From Methanosarcinaceae archaeon (GTDB taxonomy: Archaea; Halobacteriota; Methanosarcinia; Methanosarcinales; Methanosarcinaceae), in the NCBI GenBank assembly GCA_003565715.1, contig PXAV01000084.1, forward strand, positions 1-32,708: a DNA stretch of 32,708 nucleotides. The letters are read 5' to 3'. The notes under the pieces are model-generated. The model ran no database searches. It saw nothing but the letters and a program-made list of their open reading frames with translations, and had not been told where the DNA came from. This document shows positions 14,541-23,154 of the stretch, piece by piece. A program made the translations under genes and the position numbers. The stretch's first letter is position 1, and each line of letters opens with the position of its first letter.

Positions 14541-14753
14541 TTACTTGTTAAGCATCTCCTTTGCAAGGTTAATATCCTCTGCCTTCACAGTCTTTCTCCC
14601 GGCATGTTCTGCCAACTTGATGGCCTCTCTTGATATTTCCAGACCATATTCCTCAAGGATCTCTGTCAGCGCCATTCCTGCAGATTCACTTACCCTTTGT
14701 GCTCCTGCATTCCTTATAACCCTTTCAATTGGTGCAAATGGTATTATTGTCAT
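14541..14753 (-). CDS. Archaeal histone
   Basis: 70 residues from MTIIPFAPIERVIR to the end, the size of a single histone fold. The sequence has the family marks PIERVIRNAGAQRVS (alpha1 to loop 1), the long central helix ALTEILEEYGLEISREAI and the loop 2/alpha3 segment RKTVKAEDINLA. It binds and wraps DNA as a dimer or longer polymer. The in-frame upstream extension (to 14807) is rejected, because histones start at this Met and the extension has no SD. TATA-like elements are at about 14790-14800 and 14822-14831. The gene stands alone, with an oligo-T terminator. Confidence 0.95.
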   Translation of the reverse strand: MTIIPFAPIERVIRNAGAQRVSESAGMALTEILEEYGLEISREAIKLAEHAGRKTVKAEDINLAKEMLNK

Positions 14754-14924
14754 AAATATCCTCATATATGTCTTATATTCTCGATCGGATTGTATATTAA
14801 CTATCAATTAGCAAAATAACCTATATATAGTTTTTTAATACATATCCAACATACTAAATATCCTATTTAAAAAAGATTGATTTAGAAAATGAAGTTTTTA
14901 GGCCGAATGACTTTGAATGTGAAT

Positions 14925-15365
14925 TTATTGATGTTTCTTTTTAATCTTCAATGCTATATCTTTTCCAAGCCTGATGCATTCTGCAAGATCCTTATCAGTT
15001 GGTATATATTGTATCCTAAGCACTGGATCTATGACATCAACACCTGCATTCCTTAATTTTTCCGCGATCTGTATAGGTGCCTCACCACTCCATCCATATG
15101 AACCAAATGCTGCACCAGTCTTCCCAGAAATACCTATTTCAATCAACCTGTCCATGAATTTTGCTATTGGTTCAAGCATGGTATAATAGAAAGTAGATGA
15201 ACCGATGCAAATGGCATCATACCGGGCCACATCAGCAGGATCCCATTCATAGAAATTGTTTATTTCAACATCTATATGTTTTTCACTAGCACCTTGCGCA
15301 ATGGCCTCAGCCATCATCTTTGTGCTTCCCTGTGTACTCAGATATACGATTGCAAGTTTTGGCAT
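14925..15365 (-). CDS. Short flavodoxin-domain protein
   Basis: 146 residues, a single flavodoxin fold. The FMN phosphate loop is STQGSTK after the first strand (LAIVYLST), a second FMN-facing loop is GSSTFYYTML, and the third is FGSYGWSGEAP. This last is typical of the flavodoxin domain of A-type flavoproteins (FprA), here without the diiron domain. It probably acts as a cytosolic electron carrier. The start at 15365 is set by AAGGAG about eight bases upstream; the longer frame to 15419 is unsupported. Monocistronic. Confidence 0.88.
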   Translation of the reverse strand: MPKLAIVYLSTQGSTKMMAEAIAQGASEKHIDVEINNFYEWDPADVARYDAICIGSSTFYYTMLEPIAKFMDRLIEIGISGKTGAAFGSYGWSGEAPIQIAEKLRNAGVDVIDPVLRIQYIPTDKDLAECIRLGKDIALKIKKKHQ

Positions 15366-15584
15366 ATTATCCAGCTCCTTTATTGATACAAAGCCTGGTA
15401 GACCTAAATAAAAATTCATGGCACTGCCAGTAACATAATAGAATATGTTTTTTGGTTATTCATAAACATTTCTAATTATTGCAAAGTAGAAATTGAAGAA
15501 CAAGTTTTATCCCTACACAAGAAGGTTATCTTTATTGCTAATCAGCAAATACAATAAACCCACATCAGATAACGGAGATATTGC

Positions 15585-16889
15585 ATGGACAAGAAGATGA
15601 TTGCGCCACATATTGATGAGTTAAACATGGCGCTTGATGATGTAAGCAGAGAAAAGATATGTATAGAACTTGAAAGGTTGCTTGAGTATCGTGTACCTCT
15701 TAAAGAGGCGAAAAAAACACTCATAAACAAATACTCATCTTCTGGTTACATAAAAGTAAAGGACCTTTCTGCAGGGTTGAACGGAATTGAGATCAAAGGA
15801 CGTATCATTGATATTGACAAAAAGAGCGTTTCAGTACAGGGAGAAAATAAGAACATCTTTTCAGGTACCTTTGGCGATGGTACAGGTATATGCTCTTTTA
15901 CATGCTGGGATGATTTGTCACTCAAGCCCGGAGATGCAATAAATATAAAAAATGCCTACACACGTCTGTGGAACAATCGTCCTGAACTTTATTTTGGGAA
16001 AAGGGCAAAAATAACATTCCTAAAAGATGCTGAAATCCCAAACACTGATAAGATAGCACATACCAATTTTAAAAAACTTGAGGAAATTGTTCCGGCTGAT
16101 GTACTTGTAAGTTCAGTTGTAATCATAGAAGAGATGTACCACCGGGAACTGATTATAAAAGATCAGGAGCTTGTTGTTATTGAAGGAGTTATAGCCGATG
16201 AGACGGCAAAGCTGCCTTTTACATCGTGGATTGGCCTTGGGACACTTGACATAGGTGATTACATGAGCATAAAAGGTGCAGCAGTTAAGATGTTCAGGGG
16301 TCTTCCATCGATAAATATTAACGAAAGGACTACCGTAGAAAGTATTGAAAATACAGAATCCATCCCTTTTACAATGGAAAGTGTAAAAAAGGCAGGTTCT
16401 CCTGTATCAATTGAGAAAGTGCTTGAAAAGGATGGCATCTTCGACGTTACGGTCAAAGGTAACATAATATCTGTAAGATCTGGATCCGGGATCATAGAAA
16501 GATGCCCGGTGTGCAATCGTGTAACACAAAAGTCTTTGTGCCGCTCTCATGGAGAGGTTGAATGTCTGATGGATATGCGTATAAAAGCAATTCTTGATGA
16601 TGGTACAGGTGCTGTACATTTGATGTTGAATCGTGAGCTGTCCGAGGCAATATACGGAAAAAGCATGCATGATGCAGAGAAAATTGCAAAGGAATCAATT
16701 TCCAATAATGTTGTCTTTGATGATATGAGAAAAAAACTTACGGGAAAATATCTTGCAGCCCGTGGTAATTCCTCAAGGAACGAGTTTGGCGTGTCGGTTG
16801 TTGCAAGATCTGTATGGATACCAGAAGATGATATTCTTGAAAATATCGATAGACTACTTGATACTTTTGAAACAGGATGTGATGAATAA
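15585..16889 (+). CDS. Replication protein A (single-stranded DNA-binding), OB-fold plus zinc finger
   Basis: 434 residues with successive OB-fold modules (around residues 60-160 and 170-270), both with GDGTG/LGTLDIGDY-type turns. A zinc finger Cys307-x2-Cys310-x8-Cys319-x2-His322 lies within the C-terminal OB domain. This CxxC-x8-CxxH finger is known from Methanosarcina RPA2/RPA3 and related euryarchaeal RPAs. The protein coats single-stranded DNA in replication and repair. ATG 15585 has GGAG seven bases upstream. It overlaps the next gene through TAATG. Confidence 0.9.
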   Translation: MDKKMIAPHIDELNMALDDVSREKICIELERLLEYRVPLKEAKKTLINKYSSSGYIKVKDLSAGLNGIEIKGRIIDIDKKSVSVQGENKNIFSGTFGDGTGICSFTCWDDLSLKPGDAINIKNAYTRLWNNRPELYFGKRAKITFLKDAEIPNTDKIAHTNFKKLEEIVPADVLVSSVVIIEEMYHRELIIKDQELVVIEGVIADETAKLPFTSWIGLGTLDIGDYMSIKGAAVKMFRGLPSININERTTVESIENTESIPFTMESVKKAGSPVSIEKVLEKDGIFDVTVKGNIISVRSGSGIIERCPVCNRVTQKSLCRSHGEVECLMDMRIKAILDDGTGAVHLMLNRELSEAIYGKSMHDAEKIAKESISNNVVFDDMRKKLTGKYLAARGNSSRNEFGVSVVARSVWIPEDDILENIDRLLDTFETGCDE

Positions 16890-17770
16890 TGGTTGAAAGG
16901 GAAGTAGCACACAGGATATTTGCACAGGAATTCAATGATTCACGGTTCCAGATATATTCCTCCAAAAAGGCAATACCTGACGAGCAGGAGATCTATTCAC
17001 CAAATTTTCTTATAACGCCTACAGGGCTAAAAGTGAACAGGTTGTTCATTGTTGGTGTTGTTACTGAGGTTGAAAGACTAACTGATCAGAGATCTGATGA
17101 GAAAGAACTCTGGAGAGCACGTGTTTCTGACCCTACCGGGACTTTTAATATATATGCTGGAAGTTACCAACCAGAAGCTGCTGTTTTCCTTTCTGCTGTA
17201 AATGTCCCTTCTTACATAATGGTCCTTGGAAAGGTCCGTTCATATGAACCAGGGGATGGTTCTGTTTATGTTTCCCTGCGCCCTGAAGAGATGAACTATG
17301 TTGATGAGACAATACGCGACCGGTGGATAGTAGATACCGCAGAAATGACCCTTAACCGTCTTAAAGATTTTGAAAAATACTTCCAGCTGGAAAACAGGGA
17401 CGAAAATATACCCCAAAGTATATCGTCCTGTGATATAGCTGAAGAACTTGAAGATCGCATGGCTCTGTCGCTTGAATACTATAAAAAGGACAAAGATTAT
17501 TACGCATCTTTAAAGGCATATACAAAAAGAGCACTTTGTTCAATAAGACCTTCCAACAGGCACATTACAGAGGAAAAGGATTATGAAAACTCCATAATGG
17601 CCTTGCTTGAGGAGATGGGGTCCGGAAACGCTTTTTCTTATAAAGAATACACAAAACAAACAAGCTCCATGGGAATACCTGATGAACTTGCTGAACAGAT
17701 ATTGAGATCATTATTGTCAAAAGGTCACATCTATGAACCAAGATCAGGTTATTTTAAGCTTATCAGCTAG
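16889..17770 (+). CDS. RPA-associated protein (COG3390 type)
   Basis: 293 residues. The N-terminal portion contains an OB-fold-like domain (RLFIVGVVTEVE through VMVLG-like VRSYEPGDGSVYVSLRPE), and the C-terminal part is a helical/winged-helix region ending in LLSKGHIYEPRSGYF, reminiscent of the RPA32 C-terminus. In Haloferax and Methanosarcina the gene beside an RPA gene encodes such a partner, which binds its RPA specifically (family knowledge). The start codon overlaps the RPA stop by one base, so translation is coupled. Confidence 0.85.
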   Translation: MVEREVAHRIFAQEFNDSRFQIYSSKKAIPDEQEIYSPNFLITPTGLKVNRLFIVGVVTEVERLTDQRSDEKELWRARVSDPTGTFNIYAGSYQPEAAVFLSAVNVPSYIMVLGKVRSYEPGDGSVYVSLRPEEMNYVDETIRDRWIVDTAEMTLNRLKDFEKYFQLENRDENIPQSISSCDIAEELEDRMALSLEYYKKDKDYYASLKAYTKRALCSIRPSNRHITEEKDYENSIMALLEEMGSGNAFSYKEYTKQTSSMGIPDELAEQILRSLLSKGHIYEPRSGYFKLIS

Positions 17771-17809
17771 AACAAAATATATTATGTGCAATTCAAAATG
17801 ATCCGTACA

Positions 17810-17897
17810 CATGCGACATGCTTAAATATGGAAGGATATTACACCTCAAATACTATGTAGATTCAATTATCAAAGAACAAAATCAATCATCAAAGAA
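17810..17897 (+). promoter_or_regulatory. Promoter and 5' leader with a 15-base direct repeat
   Basis: A TATA-like CTTAAATAT at 17821-17829 is preceded by CATGCGACATG (17810-17820). The leader carries two near-identical 15-mers 20 bases apart, TCAATTATCAAAGAA (17863-17877) and TCAATCATCAAAGAA (17883-17897), which differ at one base. The second runs into the SD AAGGGG at 17896-17901. Protein or RNA control at this repeat is possible but unproven. Confidence 0.4.
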
Positions 17898-17906
17898 GGG
17901 GTTCCC

Positions 17907-18494
17907 ATGGAGCAGAATAAAACTATAGAGGATGTAAAAAAGAGTATCATGGAAATAAAGGGTGTTGGAAAAACACTCTTAATCGATGATAATGACAGAG
18001 ACATTATAAGAGAGCTTGAGAAAAAAGCCGATGAAATGACATTGATGGGACTTGGTAGGGGAGATAATAAAGGTGTTAAAAAGGTCCTTGAAAAAGACGT
18101 CATATTTGCCTTTATGACAGATATGGAGTACCGGTGGCCAGAAGGACCAAATGTCATACTGATGCATGATGGTTGTGTTGTTGGTGAGGATCTGGATGAT
18201 GAAGAGAAGCTTGAAGAGATGAGAACATGCAAGGATAAGCTTGTTATTGGTAACATCGTAATATATGACACCGATGTCCTTAAGAAAATGGACAAGAAGA
18301 CAAACCCTCTGGTAGTTGTATTACCACCAAAACCCTGCAATGAAGTGGAGTGTGTTGAAAATGTCTGTAACGCAGTGCTTGCATCTCCTTCCCCACCAAG
18401 TGATGAGTTCCTCAAGGGAAAAATGGGACTTGATAACCTGCATGGAACAGGTACTTTCCTTCTGGGTTTTGATTTTGATAGTTCCTGCGAGTGA
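17907..18494 (+). CDS. Unknown soluble protein, methanogen-type
   Basis: 195 residues, acidic, no membrane segment. Segments such as VGKTLLIDDND, IFAFMTDMEYRWPEGPN and LMHDGCVVGEDLDDEE point to an alpha/beta fold. Cysteines occur at HDGC, RTC, PPKPC, EVEC and NVC, several of them grouped in the second half (PCNEVECVENVC), which could bind a metal or cluster, although the spacing fits no standard motif. I do not recognise the family. ATG 17907 has AAGGGG five bases upstream. It has its own promoter and a strong hairpin at the end, so it is a monocistronic gene convergent with the aldolase-like gene. Confidence 0.75.
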   Translation: MEQNKTIEDVKKSIMEIKGVGKTLLIDDNDRDIIRELEKKADEMTLMGLGRGDNKGVKKVLEKDVIFAFMTDMEYRWPEGPNVILMHDGCVVGEDLDDEEKLEEMRTCKDKLVIGNIVIYDTDVLKKMDKKTNPLVVVLPPKPCNEVECVENVCNAVLASPSPPSDEFLKGKMGLDNLHGTGTFLLGFDFDSSCE

Positions 18495-18496
18495 TA

Positions 18497-18538
18497 GGAA
18501 TTGGATGTTTGTCCTTACAAACATCTGATTCCCCTTTT
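18497..18538 (+). terminator. Hairpin terminator after the 17907 gene
   Basis: GATGTTTGT and ACAAACATC (18504-18512, 18517-18525) form a perfect 9-base stem with a 4-base loop. It is extended by GGAAT/ATTCC (18497-18501, 18528-18532) across a small TG/TG internal loop and followed by CCTTTT. It starts two bases after the stop codon. Confidence 0.7.
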
Positions 18539-18574
18539 AGATAATATGTTAGCCTGTCACATAAGTTGAAGGAA

Positions 18575-18594
18575 GGTATGTTGGATACCATACC
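18575..18594. terminator. Short hairpin between convergent genes
   Basis: GGTATG and CATACC pair over six bases with an 8-base loop, about ten bases past the stop of the minus-strand aldolase-like gene. On that strand it is followed by a pyrimidine-rich TTCCTTC. It is a weak terminator candidate. Confidence 0.35.
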
Positions 18595-18604
18595 AAAAGG
18601 AATA

Positions 18605-19528
18605 TCATTCTCCTTTATATATTTTCAAAGCTTCTTCAACTGATGCATCCTCAACCGTGATGGCATAGATGGCATTGCACATTCTAACAGCCTCATCTAA
18701 TGGCTTTTGATGTATGTTCCTTCCAGTTGCATTGCCATGTGCACCACTTACGTGGATTTGCGCATATAGTTTATTCATGAAAGAATCCGGATCGTCACTG
18801 GAACCACCTGCACATACAACCTTTGTTCTTCCTGCTGCAAGCACAGCTTCTTTGAAGACTTCTTCTGAACCCATTACTTCTCCCTTTGGATAGTTAACCT
18901 TGACAAAGTCAGAGTTCAGACAGGCCCCTACTCCGGTAGCACCTGCTATAAGGTGTGGGTCCTTTTCATTTTCCACAGCTATTCCCCTTGGATATATCCA
19001 GAGTACTGTTATCATTCCATACTGATGTGCCTCATATATCAGTTGTGCAGCCTGATAGAGCATCTCTGCCTCATATTTACTGCCAAGATATATTGTATAT
19101 CCAATACCAAGTATCCTAAGTCCACTGTTCTCACGAAAATGAGCAATTTGCTCCATATCATACCACTGGTTGCTAAAAGGATCATCCTGTTTTGTTTTAA
19201 CAAGATGGGACTTTGAATTTACCTTCACAAGATAAGGTATATCCGGATAGTCCATCCCATATCGGGCAATCAGACCCAGCTGGGTTGCAAATACCCCAAT
19301 TCTTGATTTTGCAGCTATCCTGAAAAGATGCTCGGGGTCATTGTCATCTTCTGGTACCCCTTCACCGAAGAAATCATCATTCAGATGTTCTACCTTCTGA
19401 TCACCTGCAAAGAGCATCAATCTGCCACTGCCATTTGTAATATCAATGTAGTTCTGAAGGTACTTTTCACGGGCATGCTGCGGTACATCCAGGGGAACTT
19501 TAACGTCTGCTTCTTTAATTTGAACCAT
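18605..19528 (-). CDS. Class I (DhnA/DeoC-type) aldolase-like protein
   Basis: 307 residues, a TIM-barrel aldolase. LMLFAGDQKVEH (37-48) matches the DQGVEH-type first catalytic strand with Asp43. TVLWIYPRG (174-182) precedes SDFVKVNYPKG, whose Lys210 is the expected Schiff-base lysine, and VVCAGGSS plus HVSGAHGNATGRN supply the phosphate-binding loops. The family includes archaeal class I fructose-1,6-bisphosphate aldolases and ADH/LacD-like aldolases, so the exact substrate is open; a sugar-phosphate aldol reaction in gluconeogenesis is the likeliest. I chose ATG 19528, with GAGTGA six bases upstream, over the GTG at 19537. Confidence 0.82.
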   Translation of the reverse strand: MVQIKEADVKVPLDVPQHAREKYLQNYIDITNGSGRLMLFAGDQKVEHLNDDFFGEGVPEDDNDPEHLFRIAAKSRIGVFATQLGLIARYGMDYPDIPYLVKVNSKSHLVKTKQDDPFSNQWYDMEQIAHFRENSGLRILGIGYTIYLGSKYEAEMLYQAAQLIYEAHQYGMITVLWIYPRGIAVENEKDPHLIAGATGVGACLNSDFVKVNYPKGEVMGSEEVFKEAVLAAGRTKVVCAGGSSDDPDSFMNKLYAQIHVSGAHGNATGRNIHQKPLDEAVRMCNAIYAITVEDASVEEALKIYKGE

Positions 19529-19900
19529 ATGAATCACTCGATCATTGGAATGTATATGTATATTTTATCTTTATTGATTATACTACTGTATACTTAACGA
19601 TTTTTTCTATATTAAACATTGTGAGAGCAAAAGTAAATACATTTAAACAAATATGCAGATAACATTAAAGCTCATCTAGAATATGAAGTCCAATGTCCAA
19701 TAAGCTTGTTATAAGACCATCAATAGTGCCTTTTTTATACTATTTGAACAATGTATCCAAAACTTATAACTGGATAGACATATGCACCTTATAGATTCAA
19801 ATGCCATCCATGTAAGAAAAACAATATGATAAAATATTAAAACATCTCACAATAATCCTGATATTTATATATATATGCCTTCTACATATTGAGGAATCTA
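19529..19900. other. Divergent promoter region
   Basis: 372 bases without a gene lie between the aldolase-like gene and the permease. The permease side ends in a TATA-rich stretch, ATATTTATATATATATG at 19861-19877, only about 25-40 bases before the ATG, so the leader is short and the SD GAGG lies near the expected transcript start. The aldolase side is AT-rich near 19550-19620 without one clear box. No repeat, RNA gene or coding remnant was recognised in the centre. Confidence 0.5.
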
Positions 19901-22114
19901 ATGGGTATCATCAAAACCGAAGAGAGTCTTGGACGCAGCCTGGGCTTCTTCCAGACATTTGCCATAGGAACAGGAACAATGATAGGGGCTGGTATATTCA
20001 TACTCCCCGGTATAGCAATATCTACTGCCGGACCGGCTGCAATACTTGCTTTTCTGATCGGGGGGATTATATCAATGGCAACGGCCCTGAGTATGGCAGA
20101 GCTGGCAACTGGAATGCCTAAAGCCGGAGGAAGCTATTACTTTATCAGCCGGGCCATGGGAGCTGCTTTTGGTGCTGTTATTGGGCTGGGTGCCTGGCTT
20201 GCATTGGTATTCAAAGGGTCCTTTGCACTAATTGGCCTTGGAGATTATATATTTGTGTTGATACCCATACCCATAATTGTCACAGCCATAGGTGCTGGAC
20301 TTATACTTCTCTTCATAAATTATCGTGGAGCACAGAGTAGTGGCTCATTACAGAACTACATTGTAATTTTTCTCATGATCATTCTGGCAGCTTTCATAAT
20401 AAAAGGCATGTTCTTATTCGAGGCAGATAAATTCACTCCTTTTATGCCATTTGGATACAGTTCTGTATTTGCTACAACAGGCCTTATATTCATATCCTAC
20501 CTTGGAATAACACAACTTGCTGCGATATCCGAAGAAGTAAAAGATCCATCTAAGAACCTTCCTCGTGCTCTTATTGCATCTGTAGGAGTTGTTACTCTCA
20601 TCTACGTGGGAGTAATGATAGTTGTAAGTGGTAATTTGACAATGGAACAGTCTCTAAACACATATACACCTCTTGTAGACGTTTCAGTCATGATGGCAGG
20701 GGATATTGGCAAAATAATGATAATAATAGCAGGATTACTTGCTACATTATCTACTGCTAATGCAGCAATACTTTCATCTTCAAGATTTCCTTTTGCAATG
20801 GGAAGAGATGCATTGGTACCTAAATGGTTTGTAAGCATTCATAAAAAATATGACACGCCAAATAATGCCATTATAACAACAGGCTTTATAATGATAATTT
20901 TGCTGCTTATTTTCAATGTGGAGCAGCTGGCAAAGCTTGGGAGTACATTTAATATATTAATTTTTGTTTTGATAAATTCATCTGTGATAATTCTCAGAAA
21001 AAGAGAACTTGAAGAATATAAGCCAACTTTCCGTACTCCTTTTTTTCCCTACACACAAATAATAGGAATAGTATTCAGTCTTGCTTTGCTTCCAAGTATG
21101 GGTATGTTACCACTGGTATTTGCAGTAGCTGTCATAATAACAGGCACACTGTGGTATAAATTTTATGGAAAAGGAAAAGCATTTCCTAAATATGATATAT
21201 TTGATGTTCTTGAGAATAATATCCATCCTGTAAGCATAAAGGACAGTTCAACGATCAAGATACTTGTACCCCTGGCAAACCCAAAGCATGAAAGCGACCT
21301 GTTGTATCTTGCAGATCATCTGGGAAATGACATCGTCGGGCTTAATGTAATAAAGGTTCCAAGACAAACAAGCTTAACAGCTGCAATTGAAGCCTTCCAT
21401 GAAGAGAGACTTGTCGTTGATGATTTACTGAAAGATAAGTTCGAGCAGTTCCCAACTATTGTAGGGCATAAACGAAAATATATAATAGCTTTTGACCACA
21501 GCATCATAAATTCCATAAATGAGCAGGCAGAAGAAGAAAATGTTGACTTTGTAATAATAGGCTGGCACGAAATTAGTCGTTTTCATCCATCTCTTGGAAC
21601 AGTTGCAAACCGAGTGCTTTCAACTTCAAACAAAAACATCGTTGTACTGAATGGATATCTGCCAGAGAAAATAAAACGCATTGTTGTAGCCTACAATGGA
21701 AAAGATAACTCCGGTTATGGGTTGCAGCTGGCAAAGAGGTTGTCAAAAAATACAGGTACTCCGCTACATATAATAAGGGTGATTAAACCTACATTGGAAG
21801 AAAACAAGAAGAATTCAATTGTTAATGATATGGAAGAAGTGACAAGTGGCAACACATCCTTAAAGATAGAGTCTCATCTGATAGAGCATGTTTCTCCAGA
21901 GAGTGTTATCCTTAAATTCCTTGATAAAGGAGACATACTGATAGTTGGTGATTCCAGCAAGAGGTTCAAATTCTCCTTTATTGGCAACCTTCCCTACGTG
22001 CTTGCCAGAAGATACAGTGGCCCGGTATTGATAATCAAGAAACATAAGCCTTTTTCATCAGAAGGTGTAAATAATGTATTCCTGAAGCATCTTAAGAAGT
22101 TCAAACGTAAATAA
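19901..22114 (+). CDS. APC-family amino acid permease fused to two UspA domains
   Basis: 737 residues. The first 425 or so form an APC/LeuT-type permease with about 12 membrane helices; GTMIGAGIFILPG in helix 1 is the conserved substrate-binding break, and EEVKDPSKNLPRAL the signature after helix 6. After a short linker, two UspA-like domains follow: one from about residue 453 (IKILVPLANPKHESD), one from about 591 (IKRIVVAYNGKDNSGYG), the second ending near ILIVGDSSKR and GPVLIIKKH. The C-terminal domains are cytoplasmic and probably regulate transport, perhaps through nucleotide binding. The substrate is not determinable. I chose ATG 19901 with GAGG at 19891-19894 over the TTG at 19889. Monocistronic. 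Confidence 0.88.
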   Translation: MGIIKTEESLGRSLGFFQTFAIGTGTMIGAGIFILPGIAISTAGPAAILAFLIGGIISMATALSMAELATGMPKAGGSYYFISRAMGAAFGAVIGLGAWLALVFKGSFALIGLGDYIFVLIPIPIIVTAIGAGLILLFINYRGAQSSGSLQNYIVIFLMIILAAFIIKGMFLFEADKFTPFMPFGYSSVFATTGLIFISYLGITQLAAISEEVKDPSKNLPRALIASVGVVTLIYVGVMIVVSGNLTMEQSLNTYTPLVDVSVMMAGDIGKIMIIIAGLLATLSTANAAILSSSRFPFAMGRDALVPKWFVSIHKKYDTPNNAIITTGFIMIILLLIFNVEQLAKLGSTFNILIFVLINSSVIILRKRELEEYKPTFRTPFFPYTQIIGIVFSLALLPSMGMLPLVFAVAVIITGTLWYKFYGKGKAFPKYDIFDVLENNIHPVSIKDSSTIKILVPLANPKHESDLLYLADHLGNDIVGLNVIKVPRQTSLTAAIEAFHEERLVVDDLLKDKFEQFPTIVGHKRKYIIAFDHSIINSINEQAEEENVDFVIIGWHEISRFHPSLGTVANRVLSTSNKNIVVLNGYLPEKIKRIVVAYNGKDNSGYGLQLAKRLSKNTGTPLHIIRVIKPTLEENKKNSIVNDMEEVTSGNTSLKIESHLIEHVSPESVILKFLDKGDILIVGDSSKRFKFSFIGNLPYVLARRYSGPVLIIKKHKPFSSEGVNNVFLKHLKKFKRK

Positions 22115-22275
22115 AAATGGGGAAAATAAAGAGTTTAATTAGCTGCGCCAGGATGTTGGGGTTTCCCTGTTAGAAGTCATAGATATTAGATATGACAAAG
22201 GCCAAATGAAACAGAGAGTGATTTAACTTTTATAAAAATATAATTTGTTCATAACTTTATTATTGAGGTATCAAT

Positions 22276-23032
22276 ATAAGATTCAAAAATGATGAGCTGG
22301 CAGGAAAGATCGGGAAGATAATAGAATTGCCAATGATAATACTGGCCTTGGCTGTGCTGCCACTTTTATTGATAGGAAAATAAGTTGTCAAAACTGATTT
22401 GATATCCCCCAAGCAGCAATGCTGCTGGATGATATTATATGGTTTATCTTTTTGATGGAATATATTGTAATGGTATCATTGAACTCAAACAAAAAAATAT
22501 TTTAAAGATGATTTGCTCCTGTTCTTAACAATCATATTAACACCCCAATAATAGTGCCTGCTACTCAATATGCTTCCAGGGCTTTGAGAGTAGCAAGGGT
22601 CTTGAAATTACTCTTTTTAGTTGAAAAAGGAGTGAAAACCTTTTTGAGATTCTTTAAAAAAAATTCACTTAACTACATATTGATCTATTCAATAACTCTT
22701 GTGGCAATATCCGGGATTGTATTCAGTAGTATAGAACATATCGATATGACTGATGGTGTCTGGTGGTCTTTGGTCACAGTAACAACAGTTGGATTGGGGA
22801 CCTTTATCCACAAAGCGATGCTGGAAGATTGATTGCTTTTATGGTGATGCTGGTGGGGATTGGCTTTGTATCTATGTTAAATACTGCTATTGATGCTCAT
22901 TTTGTAGAGAATGATCAGGAAGATTCCAATCTGGATATTATAGACGGTATCGATGAACTGAACGAGAAGACAAACACCCTCTCAATGCAAATAGAAGATT
23001 TGCAAAATGAATTACAAAAATGTAAAAAATAA
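22276..23032 (+). pseudogene. Voltage-gated K+ channel, decayed
   Basis: The channel can be read across at least four frame changes. Segments are KIGKIIELPMIILALAVLP (S1, ends in TAA 22381), LLDDIIWFIFLMEYIVMVS (S2, from about 22422, ends in TAA about 22500), KDDLLLFLTIILTP (S3, ends in TAA 22549), then the S4 voltage sensor RALRVARVLKLLF with its basic residue at every third position, S5, and the pore helix WWSLVTVTTVG. At about 22794 a one-base loss destroys the Tyr codon of the GYG(D) selectivity filter; the next frame continues GDLYPQSD, S6 and a C-terminal coiled coil (ELNEKTNTLSMQIEDL). With several independent lesions and no intact start, this is a pseudogene rather than one sequencing error. 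Confidence 0.85.
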
Positions 23033-23154
23033 AAAAATAATATTTTTATATTTATGTGTTTACTTTAGTTAATGGACTATCAATAACAAGTAAGCCACAG
23101 GAGTGTAATAGGCGTCAACAACAGAATTTGGACTGGTCAGGGAATATGAGCAAT

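Noticed and set aside
17870-18415. 181-codon open frame antisense to the gene at 17907
   Set aside because: Long but very rich in Ser, Phe and Leu, as expected of the complement of an acidic, Glu/Asp/Lys-rich protein. The plus-strand gene has promoter, SD and terminator.
18604-18700. Possible frameshift or truncation at the end of the aldolase-like gene
   Set aside because: The C-terminus (SVEEALKIYKGE) is normal and full length for the family.
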